Shown in pieces: positions 54,992 to 63,953 of a DNA stretch of 64,000 nucleotides; the first letter of the stretch is position 1, and each line of letters opens with the position of its first letter. The notes beneath the pieces were generated by a model. It did no database searches. It was given only the letters and a program-made list of their open reading frames with translations, and was not told where the DNA came from. The stretch spans positions 3,141 through 67,140 of the forward strand of contig CAYVFC010000027.1 of assembly GCA_964450715.1 (NCBI GenBank), given 5' to 3'. This stretch comes from CAYVFC01 sp964450715. Lineage in GTDB: Bacteria > Myxococcota_A > Polyangia > Polyangiales > JAFGIB01. The position numbers and the translations under genes are program-made.

Positions 54992-55885
54992 TCAGGGTAC
55001 CCAGGTGGTCTCCCAGGTGCCGATCCCTCCCAGCTGGGGCGGCGGGGGCAGCGGCTGGCCCGGGTAGGCCTCGGGCGGCGGGGGATGCACGCCGTTGGCG
55101 TCGAGCTCGGTCACCGACCAGACGCCGTCGATGAAGCTGTGGGTGTTCTTATCGTAGCGGGAGCGCGCCAGCCCCTCGAAGGCGAATTGCAGACCGAAGG
55201 CGATGTAGAAGCAGTTACGCAGCCCGCCCTCGAAGGTCACGGTGGTGCAGTCGAGCTTGCCGTAAAACTCTCCCTGGAAGGGGAACATGGCCATGGCCAT
55301 GCCCTCGAAGACCCCGTCGCGGACCTCGAAGTACTCGCCCGTTTCGTCCTCCATGATGTCGTGCGAGACATTGCCCGAAACCGGCATGGATCCGGAGAAT
55401 CCGGCCGAAAAGACCACCACCAGCGCCGGGTTGTAGTCCCCGGCAAAGGCCCCCTCGTAGTGACCGGCCTCGCAGGAACCGATCCCGCTCATGGCGTGGT
55501 ACCAGTCGAAGCTCTTCATGATCTTGTTCTGCAAGGGATCGATCTCGGGCCCCGTGTGGATGCTGGTGCCGCCGTCGGCGTCCTCGGCCAGCAGCTCCGC
55601 GCACTCGCAGGCGGTCCAGCCCGTCCCTGCCAGGCAGGTCTGCCGCCCGGATACGGGCTCGCCGTTGCGGTCGCAGGAGCACATGCGGGTGGAGTTGGGC
55701 ACCGCGCAAGCGGTGTCGGGCGGCAACGCGGGAGCATCCCCGCCGCCGCTGCCGGCCACCGCTCCGTTGCCGCTGCCGCCGAGCGGGGCGCCGTTCTGCG
55801 AGGGGGTGTTCTCCGCCTCGCAGCCGAGTACGGTCGCGAATAGACCGATCAATGAAATAGCCAGAGCCAGGTTTACGCTTTTCAT
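54992..55885 (-). CDS. Lipoprotein with one Cys module and a beta-rich domain (297 aa)
   Basis: GGAGGG precedes ATG 55885; the signal ends ATVLGCEAE. After a Gly/Ala linker comes RMCSCDRNGEPVSGRQTCLA then TGWTACEC, the shared Cys module. The remaining ~200 residues (FDWYHAMSGIGSCEAGHYEG, AFAGDYNPALVVVFSAGFSG, FPFQGEFYGKLDCTTVTFEG) look beta-rich, with a Pro-rich end. No family recognised. Confidence 0.82.
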   Translation of the reverse strand: MKSVNLALAISLIGLFATVLGCEAENTPSQNGAPLGGSGNGAVAGSGGGDAPALPPDTACAVPNSTRMCSCDRNGEPVSGRQTCLAGTGWTACECAELLAEDADGGTSIHTGPEIDPLQNKIMKSFDWYHAMSGIGSCEAGHYEGAFAGDYNPALVVVFSAGFSGSMPVSGNVSHDIMEDETGEYFEVRDGVFEGMAMAMFPFQGEFYGKLDCTTVTFEGGLRNCFYIAFGLQFAFEGLARSRYDKNTHSFIDGVWSVTELDANGVHPPPPEAYPGQPLPPPPQLGGIGTWETTWVP

Positions 55886-55923
55886 CTTCACCCTCCAGTC
55901 GTTATTCATGGCGATACGTCCGG

Positions 55924-57438
55924 CTACTCGAGCACGCCGCAATTCAGCACGATGTCGACCCGGGCATCGGTACGGCTTTCCACGATCTCGCAGGCCTCCC
56001 CGCAGAGCACGACCTTGCTCAGATCGACGTTGCCTTCCGGGTCGGTGGCGAACTGCCAGCCGTTAGCGCCCGACTCGCAGGTGCCCGGGGTGTCCATCTT
56101 CAGGCAGACCGGCTCCTCGCCCGCCAGCGTGTACTGGACGTTGACCAGCGCCTTCGTGTAGTCGGTGACCGTGAGCGGTTCGGGAACCGGGAACTCGCAG
56201 CCCAGCGCCTTGCCGCTGATGCTGGTCAGCGCCGCGGACAGATCGGTGGCAAAGTCCTGGGTCTGGGTCATGTCGAAATGGCAGTCCCCGGTCGCCCCGT
56301 CCCGGTCGCCGTGCGCGCAGTTGTTGCCGTTCGCGCCGGTGTTGCCCTGGAAAGCGAGCTCGGAGAGGAAGCCCCGCGCCGGCTCGCTGCCCGGCGCGCC
56401 GATGACGAAGGTGCGGATGTTGACCTCGACCGCCTTGGGCGCCTCGGTGTCCAGTAGATAGTGAGTGCAAAGCACGCCGCCGCTGCCGCACGGTGCGCCC
56501 TCGAAGGTCGGGTCCGGGCAGGAGTCCTCCCCGTCGGTGATCAGCACCACGAAGCGGTTGCCGGGCGCCCCGCAGGGGGGGTCGCCGCAATCGCCGGCCC
56601 ACTCCAGGTGCAGGTGCTCGTAGGCCAGGATGGCCGCGCCCACGATGGGCGTGCCGCCTCCGGGCTCGACCACGTCGAGCGTCTGCTTGAGCTTGTCCAC
56701 GTGATCGTCGCTCAAACGATCGACGACTACCCCGCCCAGCAGGGGGTCGGAGTGGACGCCGCAGTAGTCGTCGTTGCTGAAGAACATCAGCCCGGCCCTG
56801 GCATTGCTGCCGCGCAGCTCGTCGAATACCACCTTCAAGGCGTCCCGGGTGATGTCCCACTTGGTGGGGACGCCGGGAAACATGGTGACCGGCTCGGCCT
56901 CGCACTGCTCGCTCGACTGGCCGTCGGCCGGCGTGTTGCAGATCATGCTGCCGCTGCGGTCGACCACGAACATTATGCTGGCGGGCAGCTCCTCGGCGAA
57001 GTGGCTGGCGGGCTCGTCGCAATCGAGCATTACCTGCAGGTCGGGACAGAGCTGGGTTTCGGTCGGCTGCTGCGGGTCGGGTTGCTCGATCCGGTAGACG
57101 TCCGGGCAGCCCGTGCAGGGCTCGAGCAGGCCCTCGGCCGTGCAGAGCTGCCTGCCGGTCATACTGCCGTCGAGGCAGTAGCAGGGAATGGCCATGCCGC
57201 GCGGCTGGCACCCGGAGGGGACGACGCCCCCGGTGGCGCCGGCCCCGGCAACCGCGCCTCCGGCACCGCCGGCGGGTTGTGCTCCGCCGCCGCCGCCCGT
57301 GGGCAGGCCGCCGCCGCTGCCGCCGGTGCCGCCGTTCTGGTCCGCCGAGCAGGCGGCGGCGATCAGCGCCATTGCCAGCACGAAAATGGAGAATTGAGCT
57401 CTTTGGGCTCGGTTGTGCATCGCATTTGATCGTTCCAT
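55924..57438 (-). CDS. VWA-domain lipoprotein with Cys module (504 aa)
   Basis: ATG 57438 follows GGAGT; a second ATG at 57420 is possible. Signal ends LIAAACSADQ, then a Gly-rich linker and the Cys module (PCYCLDGSMTGRQLCTAEGL, then LEPCTGCPD). Residues ~145-330 form a von Willebrand factor A domain with MIDAS SIMFVVDRSGSM and later VVLITDGEDSCPD. The C-terminal part has further Cys pairs. VWA domains bind ligands through a metal; here it would be displayed at the cell surface. Second gene of the operon. Confidence 0.9.
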   Translation of the reverse strand: MERSNAMHNRAQRAQFSIFVLAMALIAAACSADQNGGTGGSGGGLPTGGGGGAQPAGGAGGAVAGAGATGGVVPSGCQPRGMAIPCYCLDGSMTGRQLCTAEGLLEPCTGCPDVYRIEQPDPQQPTETQLCPDLQVMLDCDEPASHFAEELPASIMFVVDRSGSMICNTPADGQSSEQCEAEPVTMFPGVPTKWDITRDALKVVFDELRGSNARAGLMFFSNDDYCGVHSDPLLGGVVVDRLSDDHVDKLKQTLDVVEPGGGTPIVGAAILAYEHLHLEWAGDCGDPPCGAPGNRFVVLITDGEDSCPDPTFEGAPCGSGGVLCTHYLLDTEAPKAVEVNIRTFVIGAPGSEPARGFLSELAFQGNTGANGNNCAHGDRDGATGDCHFDMTQTQDFATDLSAALTSISGKALGCEFPVPEPLTVTDYTKALVNVQYTLAGEEPVCLKMDTPGTCESGANGWQFATDPEGNVDLSKVVLCGEACEIVESRTDARVDIVLNCGVLE

Positions 57439-57458
57439 TCGTAGTACTCCGGGCAGCT

Positions 57459-58424
57459 TCACTGCATGAGGTTCGAGGGGCAGGGGGTGAGCGGCGGGCA
57501 GGCCGGGCAGTTGGCCATGACGCACTCCAGGGTCGCGTGCGCCGCCGCGCAGGGCCGGCTGAAGGCGACCTTGTCGTCCAGGCAGGTGGCCAGCGAGAGG
57601 CAGTTGACGTCGAAAGCCCCGGCGCACTGGCAGCTCGGACAGGCGGCCATTACCTCGGCGTTGCAGGGGCCGGTCATTAGATTGGTGGCCAGCTGGATGT
57701 CGCAGGGAGGCGGGTTGCAGACGAAGCAGTCGCGGTTGACCAGGTTGCCCAGGCCGCACTGCATCATGGCGACCGCGCTCTGCCCGTGAGAGTTGACGTA
57801 GTTGATCTGCTCGTTGCAGCTCTCGCAGATGCAAGCGCCGCACTCGGCGGTGATCGGGTTGCCGTAGGGGTTGCCCAGCAGCGCGTCAATCACCGCCTGC
57901 GGGCAGATCGGCCCCTGGTCGCATTCGGGGTAGTTGGCCAGGTCCAGCTGCGCCTCGTGGACCTGTAGGCAGCACTGGTTGAATTGCTCGCCGCACAACC
58001 CCTGGCAGGTGGCCGGAAGCTCGCCGTTGGCGATCTTGTAACAGACCGTGAGCTCGTAACCCGACATGCCGGCGCAGTCGGGTGGAGGCACGGAGATCGG
58101 GTTGGGCACGCAGCCGCCATCGATCTGCTCGCTGCCGCCGCTGCCCGCGCCGCCCTGGCCGCCGGCCGGGGCGCCACCAATGCCGGCACCTCCCTGCCCG
58201 GCGACCGGAGCGGTGCCGCCCATGCCCGCGCCGCCCTGGCCGCCGGGCGCCATGGTGCCGCCCATGCCCGCCTGGCCGCCCGTTGCGGCCGCTCCGATCG
58301 GTCCGGACCCGGCCATCCCATCGCTGCTGCTCGAGGTCCCGCAGGCGCCGAGAAGCGAAATGACCAGAAAGATTGCGAAAACGTTGAAGAAAACAGAACG
58401 AGTGAGGAGAAAACCAGGTCTCAT
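57459..58424 (-). CDS. Very Cys-rich lipoprotein (321 aa)
   Basis: ATG 58424 starts a signal ending ISLLGACGTS. A Gly/Ala linker of ~75 residues leads to a domain with about 30 cysteines (CVPNPISVPPPDC, CQGLCGEQFNQCC, ECGACICESC, CQCAGAFDVNCLSLATC, CPACPPLTPC). Extensive disulfide bonding outside the cytoplasm is expected. It is the first gene of the operon, 20 bp before the VWA gene. No family recognised. Confidence 0.85.
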   Translation of the reverse strand: MRPGFLLTRSVFFNVFAIFLVISLLGACGTSSSSDGMAGSGPIGAAATGGQAGMGGTMAPGGQGGAGMGGTAPVAGQGGAGIGGAPAGGQGGAGSGGSEQIDGGCVPNPISVPPPDCAGMSGYELTVCYKIANGELPATCQGLCGEQFNQCCLQVHEAQLDLANYPECDQGPICPQAVIDALLGNPYGNPITAECGACICESCNEQINYVNSHGQSAVAMMQCGLGNLVNRDCFVCNPPPCDIQLATNLMTGPCNAEVMAACPSCQCAGAFDVNCLSLATCLDDKVAFSRPCAAAHATLECVMANCPACPPLTPCPSNLMQ

Positions 58425-58740
58425 GTCGTGTCCCCGCACACCCGTGGGACGCCTGAACCGGTCCGCCTCCGGGTCAAGGGTTGGTGTCCTCACGGGTTGT
58501 TACTGCCATGCTTTAAAAATTAATTATCGTTAATTAGTAGTCGTCGTAACGGGTGGGTTTTTACATACGCCGTGGTCTGCGGAATTGCAGTTTGCCGGTC
58601 TGGATCCCCATTTTGGCCTCTAAGGTCCTATCCCCGACCTCTATTTGGGGACGGATCGGAAAGGGGTACAACTGGCGAAGGCGTAGACCGCCTGGAATGA
58701 ACGGCTCGCAACCGGTGTTGCTACATGGAAAGGTAACGCC
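58425..58740. promoter_or_regulatory. Divergent promoter region between the lipoprotein operon and the sigma factor gene
   Basis: About 316 bp. An AT-rich island at 58511-58541 with repeated TTAAT (TTAATTATCGTTAATTA) is the most likely promoter area for the leftward operon. Only weak candidates are visible for the sigma gene. No coding sequence. Confidence 0.4.
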
Positions 58741-59403
58741 ATGGGATGGTTCGCCAGACCCGAGAACCCGCTCCGGGAACAGTTCGACGCCGCCGCCCTG
58801 CCGCACCTGGACGCGCTTTACGCCAACGCGGTGCAGCTGACCCGTTCGCGGGCCGATGCCGAGGACCTGGTCCAGGAGACCATGGTCAAGGCCTTTCGTT
58901 TTTTCGACCGCTTCGAGCAGGGCACCAATCTCAGGGCCTGGCTCTTCCGCATCCAGTACAACACCTTCGTCAATCTCTACCGCAGAGCGGGACGGCACAG
59001 CGCCGCCACCGAGGGGCACAACGGGTCGAGCCTGGCCGAGGACTTCGTGGGCGAGAGCACGCTCAGGGCGCTCAACGAGCCCGAGCGGGAGGCATTGCGG
59101 CCCCTGGTGGCCCGACAGATCGGTAGGGCCTTCGAGGAGCTGTCCGAGCAGTACCGCTCGATATTGCTGCTGGCGGACGTGGAGGAGTACAGCTACCGGG
59201 AGATCGCGGACATCATCGGCTGTCCGCTCGGCACCGTGATGTCCCGGCTGCATCGCGCCCGGCGCGCCCTGCGCAAGGCCATGACGGAGCGGGCGGGGCA
59301 GAGCGGGTCGACTCAGAGCGGCGAGGCCGGGGCCGACCGGGCGGATGGCCAGAGCGCGCCGGTCTCGCTCGAGGCGTACCGTCGTAGCAGGAGCAGCGGC
59401 TGA
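58741..59403 (+). CDS. ECF RNA polymerase sigma factor (220 aa)
   Basis: Region 2 is RSRADAEDLVQETMVKAFRF with the -10-recognising FEQGTNLRAWLFRIQYNTF; region 4 is LLADVEEYSYREIADIIGCP and LGTVMSRLHRARRALR. The ~35-residue tail is low complexity. The gene overlaps the zinc-finger anti-sigma gene by one base (TGATG), the standard pairing. It may control the divergent lipoprotein operon; that is inference from position. Confidence 0.95.
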   Translation: MGWFARPENPLREQFDAAALPHLDALYANAVQLTRSRADAEDLVQETMVKAFRFFDRFEQGTNLRAWLFRIQYNTFVNLYRRAGRHSAATEGHNGSSLAEDFVGESTLRALNEPEREALRPLVARQIGRAFEELSEQYRSILLLADVEEYSYREIADIIGCPLGTVMSRLHRARRALRKAMTERAGQSGSTQSGEAGADRADGQSAPVSLEAYRRSRSSG

Positions 59404-60251
59404 TGCGTTGCGAACAGGTACAGAAGTATATTGACGCGTACATGGACGGCGAGCTCGAGGCCACGCCGGCGGTCGAGCTCGAGCAGCATCTGGACGGCTG
59501 CGCGCCGTGCAGCGATGCCCTGGCGACCGCCCGGATGGTGAAAGGCGCGGTTCGGGAACACGTGGCAGCCGAACGAGCGCCGGCCGCGCTACGGGAACGG
59601 ATCGCGGCCGCGCTCGACGACGCGGCCGCGACGGAGGGCGAGGGGGGCATCTGGCAGGTGCGGCGCTCGATGATGGGGTTCGCGGCCGCCGCCGCGGTGC
59701 TGCTAGGCGTCATCGGTACCTACGTTTACTCCGGGTATCCGGGTTCGCCCGGTCCGGCGTTGGACCGGGCAAGCCTGGCCTCTTTCCCGACGGAGATCTT
59801 CAGCGACGTGGTCGACCGCCACGTCCGTCAGCTGCCGACCGAGATCGAGACCGATGCGCCGGAAAAGGCCGCCAGCTGGTTCCGGGGCAAGGTGGATTTC
59901 CGGGTAGGCTCGGTGCAGTTCGACCAGCCGAATGTCCGCTTCGTGGGCGGCCGGGTCTCCAACGTGGGGGCGCACCGGGCGGCCGAGCTCTACTACAGCG
60001 TGGGCGACAGCCGGCTGACGCTGGTCGTCTTCCAGCCGTCGCCCTCGGTGCGCAGCGCCCTGCGCGAAGACGGCGATGTCTCTACCTGGGGAGGCCGGCG
60101 CGAGCGCGTGGGCGAGCGCACGGTGACCTACCGCACGGTGCGCGGCTACACCGTGCCGGTCTTCCAGCACGGCGACGTGGCCTACGCCTTTACCGGCGAC
60201 CTGGACCGCGCCCAGCTGTTGCGTCTGGCCGCGGCGGCGCGGCTTCCGTAG
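59403..60251 (+). CDS. Membrane anti-sigma factor with zinc-finger (282 aa)
   Basis: The N-terminal ZAS motif is LEQHLDGCAPCSDAL (H-x3-C-x2-C), preceded by CEQVQKYIDAYMDGELEATP. One membrane helix (MMGFAAAAAVLLGVIGTYVY, near residue 95) separates it from a ~165-residue periplasmic domain that could sense stress or be processed (SWFRGKVDFRVGSVQFDQPN, TVRGYTVPVFQHGDVAYAFT). It should hold the ECF sigma at the membrane. The TAG stop runs directly into a GATTTCTC repeat. Confidence 0.93.
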   Translation: MRCEQVQKYIDAYMDGELEATPAVELEQHLDGCAPCSDALATARMVKGAVREHVAAERAPAALRERIAAALDDAAATEGEGGIWQVRRSMMGFAAAAAVLLGVIGTYVYSGYPGSPGPALDRASLASFPTEIFSDVVDRHVRQLPTEIETDAPEKAASWFRGKVDFRVGSVQFDQPNVRFVGGRVSNVGAHRAAELYYSVGDSRLTLVVFQPSPSVRSALREDGDVSTWGGRRERVGERTVTYRTVRGYTVPVFQHGDVAYAFTGDLDRAQLLRLAAAARLP

Positions 60252-60282
60252 AGATTTCTCCCTTCGGTCGAAATGACAGGGG
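60249..60282. repeat. Half copy of the TGTCAT-type repeat at a stop codon
   Basis: TAGAGATTTCTCCCTTCGG then TCGAAATGACAGG, the right half of the palindrome seen whole at 40027-40096. It begins at the anti-sigma gene's stop. Confidence 0.7.
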
Positions 60283-60297
60283 CGGCGAGGTTCCCCC

Positions 60298-61401
60298 TTA
60301 CTTTTTCACCAGCATCCGTTCGTGGACCATGGCCAACGCGCGGTAGACCATGTGCGCGAACTTGCTGTAGGGGAAGGTCACGAAGAGGCAGAGCACCGCG
60401 CTCAGGTGCACGATGTAGATCCAGCAGGCCATGGCCGGCTCGAACAGAATGCGGCCCGCCTCGGTCAGCACTCCGGTGACCACCACCAGCAGGACCACGC
60501 CCAAAAAGAAGCTGTCATAAGCCGTGGTTGCGCCCGCGCGCTCGTCCTCTTCCATCCGGTTGAGCAGCAGCATCACGCCGCCCAGCACCAGCATCACGGC
60601 GGCGACGTTGCCGATGATCTTGAAGGGGTGCGAAAGCGGCAGCGGCAGCGTATCGCCCAGCAGGTACATGCCCAGCACTACCAGCCCGGTGGCGATGGCC
60701 GCACCGACGAAACCCCACATCAGCAGGAAGTGGCCCCAGCGGCGGGAGCTTCCCACCTCGCAACTGCCGAAGCGCTTGTGGGTGGCGATGTCGGTGAGCA
60801 CCTCGATCAGCGCCGAGATGAATGAGCCCTGTCTCTGCACGCCGGTCCCCATCAGGTTCCAGAAGCGCATGGCGCTGGCCAGGATGGCCAGCGCGACCAG
60901 GGCGGTGGTCGGGATGTTGATGATATAGATGAGCCAGTGCGGAACGAAGTCGTGGTAGGCCAGCGGCGCCTCGGGGATGGTCAGCCCGTGGATCAGGTAG
61001 AGCGAGACCACCCAGATGGCAAAGGGGATGCCCAGCAGCAGCGGCCAGGTCGCCCCGGCATTGCCCACCAGCTTGCCCATGAACCCCGGGATCGCCAGGT
61101 TCTGCACCGCCAGGGAGCGCACGGTCTGCATCACGTCGCCCGGCTTGGCGTCACGCGGGCAGCGAGCGGTGCAGTCGTTGCACTGGTGGCAGAGCCAGAC
61201 GGCCGGATCGCTGGCGATGCGATCGGCCAGCCCCCACTGCGCCAGCAGCATCTGGCGCCGCGGGAACGGGTTCTCTTCGGGCGCCAGCTGGCAGACGGTC
61301 GAGCAGGTAGCGCACTGGTAGCAGCGGTTGGCCGAGCCCGCGACCTTTCGAATGGTCTCGCGGAACTCCGCCGAGGGGATGATCTCCTTAGCCGAGGACA
61401 T
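60298..61401 (-). CDS. qmoC: QmoC-like membrane subunit of a quinone-interacting oxidoreductase (367 aa)
   Basis: The N-terminal ~100 residues hold two [4Fe-4S] motifs: CYQCATCSTVC (C-x2-C-x2-C-x3-C) and CHQCNDCTARCPRDAKPGDV. Five to six membrane helices with a cytochrome-b-like layout follow (LLGIPFAIWVVSLYLIHGLT, WGHFLLMWGFVGAAIATGLV, SFFLGVVLLVVVTGVLTEAG). This HdrC-HdrE-type fusion is characteristic of QmoC, which passes electrons between quinol and the AprAB/QmoAB partners in sulfate reducers. qmoA, qmoB and aprAB are not in the window. A DsrM/HdrE-like or other HdrC-type role is possible. Confidence 0.85.
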   Translation of the reverse strand: MSSAKEIIPSAEFRETIRKVAGSANRCYQCATCSTVCQLAPEENPFPRRQMLLAQWGLADRIASDPAVWLCHQCNDCTARCPRDAKPGDVMQTVRSLAVQNLAIPGFMGKLVGNAGATWPLLLGIPFAIWVVSLYLIHGLTIPEAPLAYHDFVPHWLIYIINIPTTALVALAILASAMRFWNLMGTGVQRQGSFISALIEVLTDIATHKRFGSCEVGSSRRWGHFLLMWGFVGAAIATGLVVLGMYLLGDTLPLPLSHPFKIIGNVAAVMLVLGGVMLLLNRMEEDERAGATTAYDSFFLGVVLLVVVTGVLTEAGRILFEPAMACWIYIVHLSAVLCLFVTFPYSKFAHMVYRALAMVHERMLVKK

Positions 61402-61490
61402 GGTTGCTCCCTTCTATGCGGCCGAACGAACCGGGCCGCGGTAAGTTTTCGAACGAATGCCGATCCGGGCGTAGGCGGCGGGGCGGGGAT

Positions 61491-61784
61491 TCATCTTTGC
61501 TTCCCCGCTTGTTCCTCTATGATCAGGTCGCGCACCGCGTCGTCGGACCAGACGGCCAGCGGTGAGGCGCAGGTTCCAGCGGCATCCATCACGCGGTAGC
61601 GGTACGAGGCCTGAGCCGCGTACCGCTCCTGCATCCATTTCCAGCCATCGCGATAGTAACAGCAGTCGTCATTGAAGCAGGCCCAGTGCACTGCTTCTTC
61701 GTAGGTGGACAGCTCCGGCACCCTGAAGGCGCGCAAGCGCTCGTTGCAGTGGGGGCAGCGCAGCTCTTTCCCTTGCTCGGACAT
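61491..61784 (-). CDS. Small zinc-finger protein, Ogr/Delta-like (97 aa)
   Basis: GAAGGGGGTC precedes ATG 61784. The motif is LRCPHCNERLRAFRVPELST then WACFNDDCCYYRDGWKWMQE, with C-x2-C pairs arranged as in the Ogr/Delta zinc-finger family. The C-terminal half (YRYRVMDAAGTCASPLAVWS) is unassigned. It lies 90 bp upstream of the qmoC-like gene on the same strand, so the two are probably co-transcribed. The placement suggests an accessory factor for the redox complex rather than a phage regulator. Confidence 0.8.
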   Translation of the reverse strand: MSEQGKELRCPHCNERLRAFRVPELSTYEEAVHWACFNDDCCYYRDGWKWMQERYAAQASYRYRVMDAAGTCASPLAVWSDDAVRDLIIEEQAGKQR

Positions 61785-62042
61785 GACCCCCTTCACCGGT
61801 CTGTATCGCTCTCCGACCCGCTTTCGCGCCGCCGGGGAATATGGCCATCGAAACCGGTCTCGTTTTCTAGACCGAGTGCCAGGTTGCTCATGAACGGATA
61901 CAGCATTACCTTGCCGCTGTCGCGGGAGTCGGCCTCCCGCTGCCCAAAAAAAAACGAGCGCAGCCTAACCATGCACGCGCGGCAAGTCAACGCGACAGTT
62001 CGGATGACGCTGTAAATGTCCTGCCAACCCCCTTTCACATCC

Positions 62043-63824
62043 ATGTATCCCGTCATGCTGAGCCTGAACGGCCGCCGCTGCCTGGTGGTCGGGGGCGGCG
62101 GGGTGGCGCTGCGCAAGGTAGAGGGGCTGCTGGCCGCTGGTGCCAGGGTCTCGGTGGTGGCGCCCGAACCGGTCGGGCAGCTGGTCGATCTGGCCTCCAG
62201 GGGAGAGATCGCGCTGGAGCGCAGAGCCTACCGGTCGGGAGAGGCGGCCGGTTTCTACCTGGTTTTCGCCGCGACCGATGATAACGGCGTCAACCAGCGG
62301 GTGTCCGGGGACGCCGAGAAGGCGGGGGTGCTGGTCAACGTGGCCGACGAGCCCGACCTGTGCGCCTTTCACCTGCCGGCGAGGGTGCAGAGGGGCTCGC
62401 TGCAACTGGCCGTGGCCTCGGCCGGCGAGGCGCCCTTTGTGGTTCGCCGCCTGCGACAGGCGCTCGAGAAGCGATTCGGCCCGGAGTGGGGCGAGTGGAT
62501 CGAGGCCGCGGCCCGCTTTCGGACGGCGGTGCGCCAGGCCGGCCTCTCTGCCGCGGACAAGGAGAGCCTGTACGACCGCTTTTTCAGGTCCACGGTGGAC
62601 GCCTTTACCTTGACCGCGCGCGTGGCCACCGAGGCCGAGCAGGCTCGCTGGCTGTCCGAGGCGAGCGGGGCACCGGCTCCCGTCCCCTCGGTCCCGCCTC
62701 CACCGCCGGACGGCGGGCGCAAGGGCCTGGTGTCGCTGGTCGGAGCCGGCCCGGGCGACCCCGGGCTGGTCAGCGTCCGCGCCCGCCAGCGGATGCGCTC
62801 GGCCGCCGCCCTGGTCTACGATCGGCTGGCGGCCACGGCCATTCCCACGGATCTGCCGCGGGAAATAGAGCTTCACCCGGTGGGCAAGCGAGCCGGCCAC
62901 CATCCGGTTCCGCAGGAGGAGATCAACGCGCTGCTGGTCCGGCTCGGCCTGGAGGGAAAGCGGGTAGTACGGCTGAAAGGCGGCGACCCGTTCGTGTTCG
63001 GCCGCGGCGGCGAGGAGGCCGAGGCCCTGGCCGCGGCCGGCGTGCCCTTCGAGGTGGTTCCGGCCGTAACCGCGGGCGTGGCCGTTCCGGCTTATAGCGG
63101 CATCCCGGTCACCCATCGCCGCGAGGTGGTGCGGTTGACCATGCTTACCGCGCACGAGAGCGACAAGCAGGGCGGTCCGCGCGTCCGCTGGGATCTCATC
63201 GCCGCCGACCCGGCGCTCACCCTGGTCGGCTACATGGGGGTGACCGCGCTTCCCAGTGTTGTGCAGGGGCTGCTCGCGGCCGGCATGGATCCGGAGATGC
63301 CGGCCGCCATGATCGCCCGCGGGACCACTTCGCGGCAGCGGGTGGTCACCGCTACCGTGTCCGGCCTTCCGGCCGCGGTCGAGGCCGCGAGCATCAAGCC
63401 GCCGGCGCTGTTCGTGATCGGTCCCTCGGTGCGCCACGCCGCCGATCTCGACTGGTTCGGCAGCCGTCCGCTCTTCGGCGAGCGGGTGGTGATGGCCGCG
63501 CCGGCCGGTGAGCTGGGCGAAGCGCTGCAGATGAAGGGGGCCGAGGTGGTGGAGCTTCCGCTGCCGGTCACTCCGGCCGCCCGCATCGTGCTCAACGCGC
63601 TGCCGCTCACCGCTTGCGTGCTGCGTTCGGCCGACGAGGTCGAGGCGCTGGACGAGGAGCGGGACGGAGCCGGCTGGGGCCCGGAGGTGGTCGCGCTGTG
63701 CACCAGCGAACAGACGGCCGAGCGCGCGCGCTCGCTCCGCTGGGGGCGGGTGGAGATCGCGGCCGAACGAGACGGAGTCGTCGACCTGCCGGCGTATATC
63801 GAAGCAATGCGAGCGGGCGGGTAA
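62043..63824 (+). CDS. cysG: Fused siroheme synthase: precorrin-2 dehydrogenase/ferrochelatase, SUMT and HemD-like tail (593 aa)
   Basis: ATG 62043 gives the usual start MYPVMLSLNGRRCLVVGGGG. Residues 1-~205 are the CysG N-domain (CLVVGGGGVALRKV NAD loop, NVADEPDLCAFHLPA with the catalytic Asp, RGSLQLAVASAGEAPFVV). Residues ~228-455 are uroporphyrinogen-III methyltransferase (LVSLVGAGPGDPGLVSVRA, VVRLKGGDPFVFGRGGEEAE, VPAVTAGVAVPAYSGIPVTH). The last ~135 residues resemble a diverged uroporphyrinogen-III synthase domain (GERVVMAAPAGELGEALQMK). It makes siroheme for sulfite or nitrite reductases. Divergent from the qmoC-like gene. In-frame ATG 62016 is an alternative start. Confidence 0.93.
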   Translation: MYPVMLSLNGRRCLVVGGGGVALRKVEGLLAAGARVSVVAPEPVGQLVDLASRGEIALERRAYRSGEAAGFYLVFAATDDNGVNQRVSGDAEKAGVLVNVADEPDLCAFHLPARVQRGSLQLAVASAGEAPFVVRRLRQALEKRFGPEWGEWIEAAARFRTAVRQAGLSAADKESLYDRFFRSTVDAFTLTARVATEAEQARWLSEASGAPAPVPSVPPPPPDGGRKGLVSLVGAGPGDPGLVSVRARQRMRSAAALVYDRLAATAIPTDLPREIELHPVGKRAGHHPVPQEEINALLVRLGLEGKRVVRLKGGDPFVFGRGGEEAEALAAAGVPFEVVPAVTAGVAVPAYSGIPVTHRREVVRLTMLTAHESDKQGGPRVRWDLIAADPALTLVGYMGVTALPSVVQGLLAAGMDPEMPAAMIARGTTSRQRVVTATVSGLPAAVEAASIKPPALFVIGPSVRHAADLDWFGSRPLFGERVVMAAPAGELGEALQMKGAEVVELPLPVTPAARIVLNALPLTACVLRSADEVEALDEERDGAGWGPEVVALCTSEQTAERARSLRWGRVEIAAERDGVVDLPAYIEAMRAGG

Positions 63825-63953
63825 TCGCCGTTGTCTTTTTGGCATCACGACATCACGCGTCGCGCATCACGACACCACCGGTCCCTCCTCGCAGCCGGTG
63901 GCATCCTGGTAGCCACGACTGCCAATTCTCGTAAGGGTCCGTGATAAAATAAC

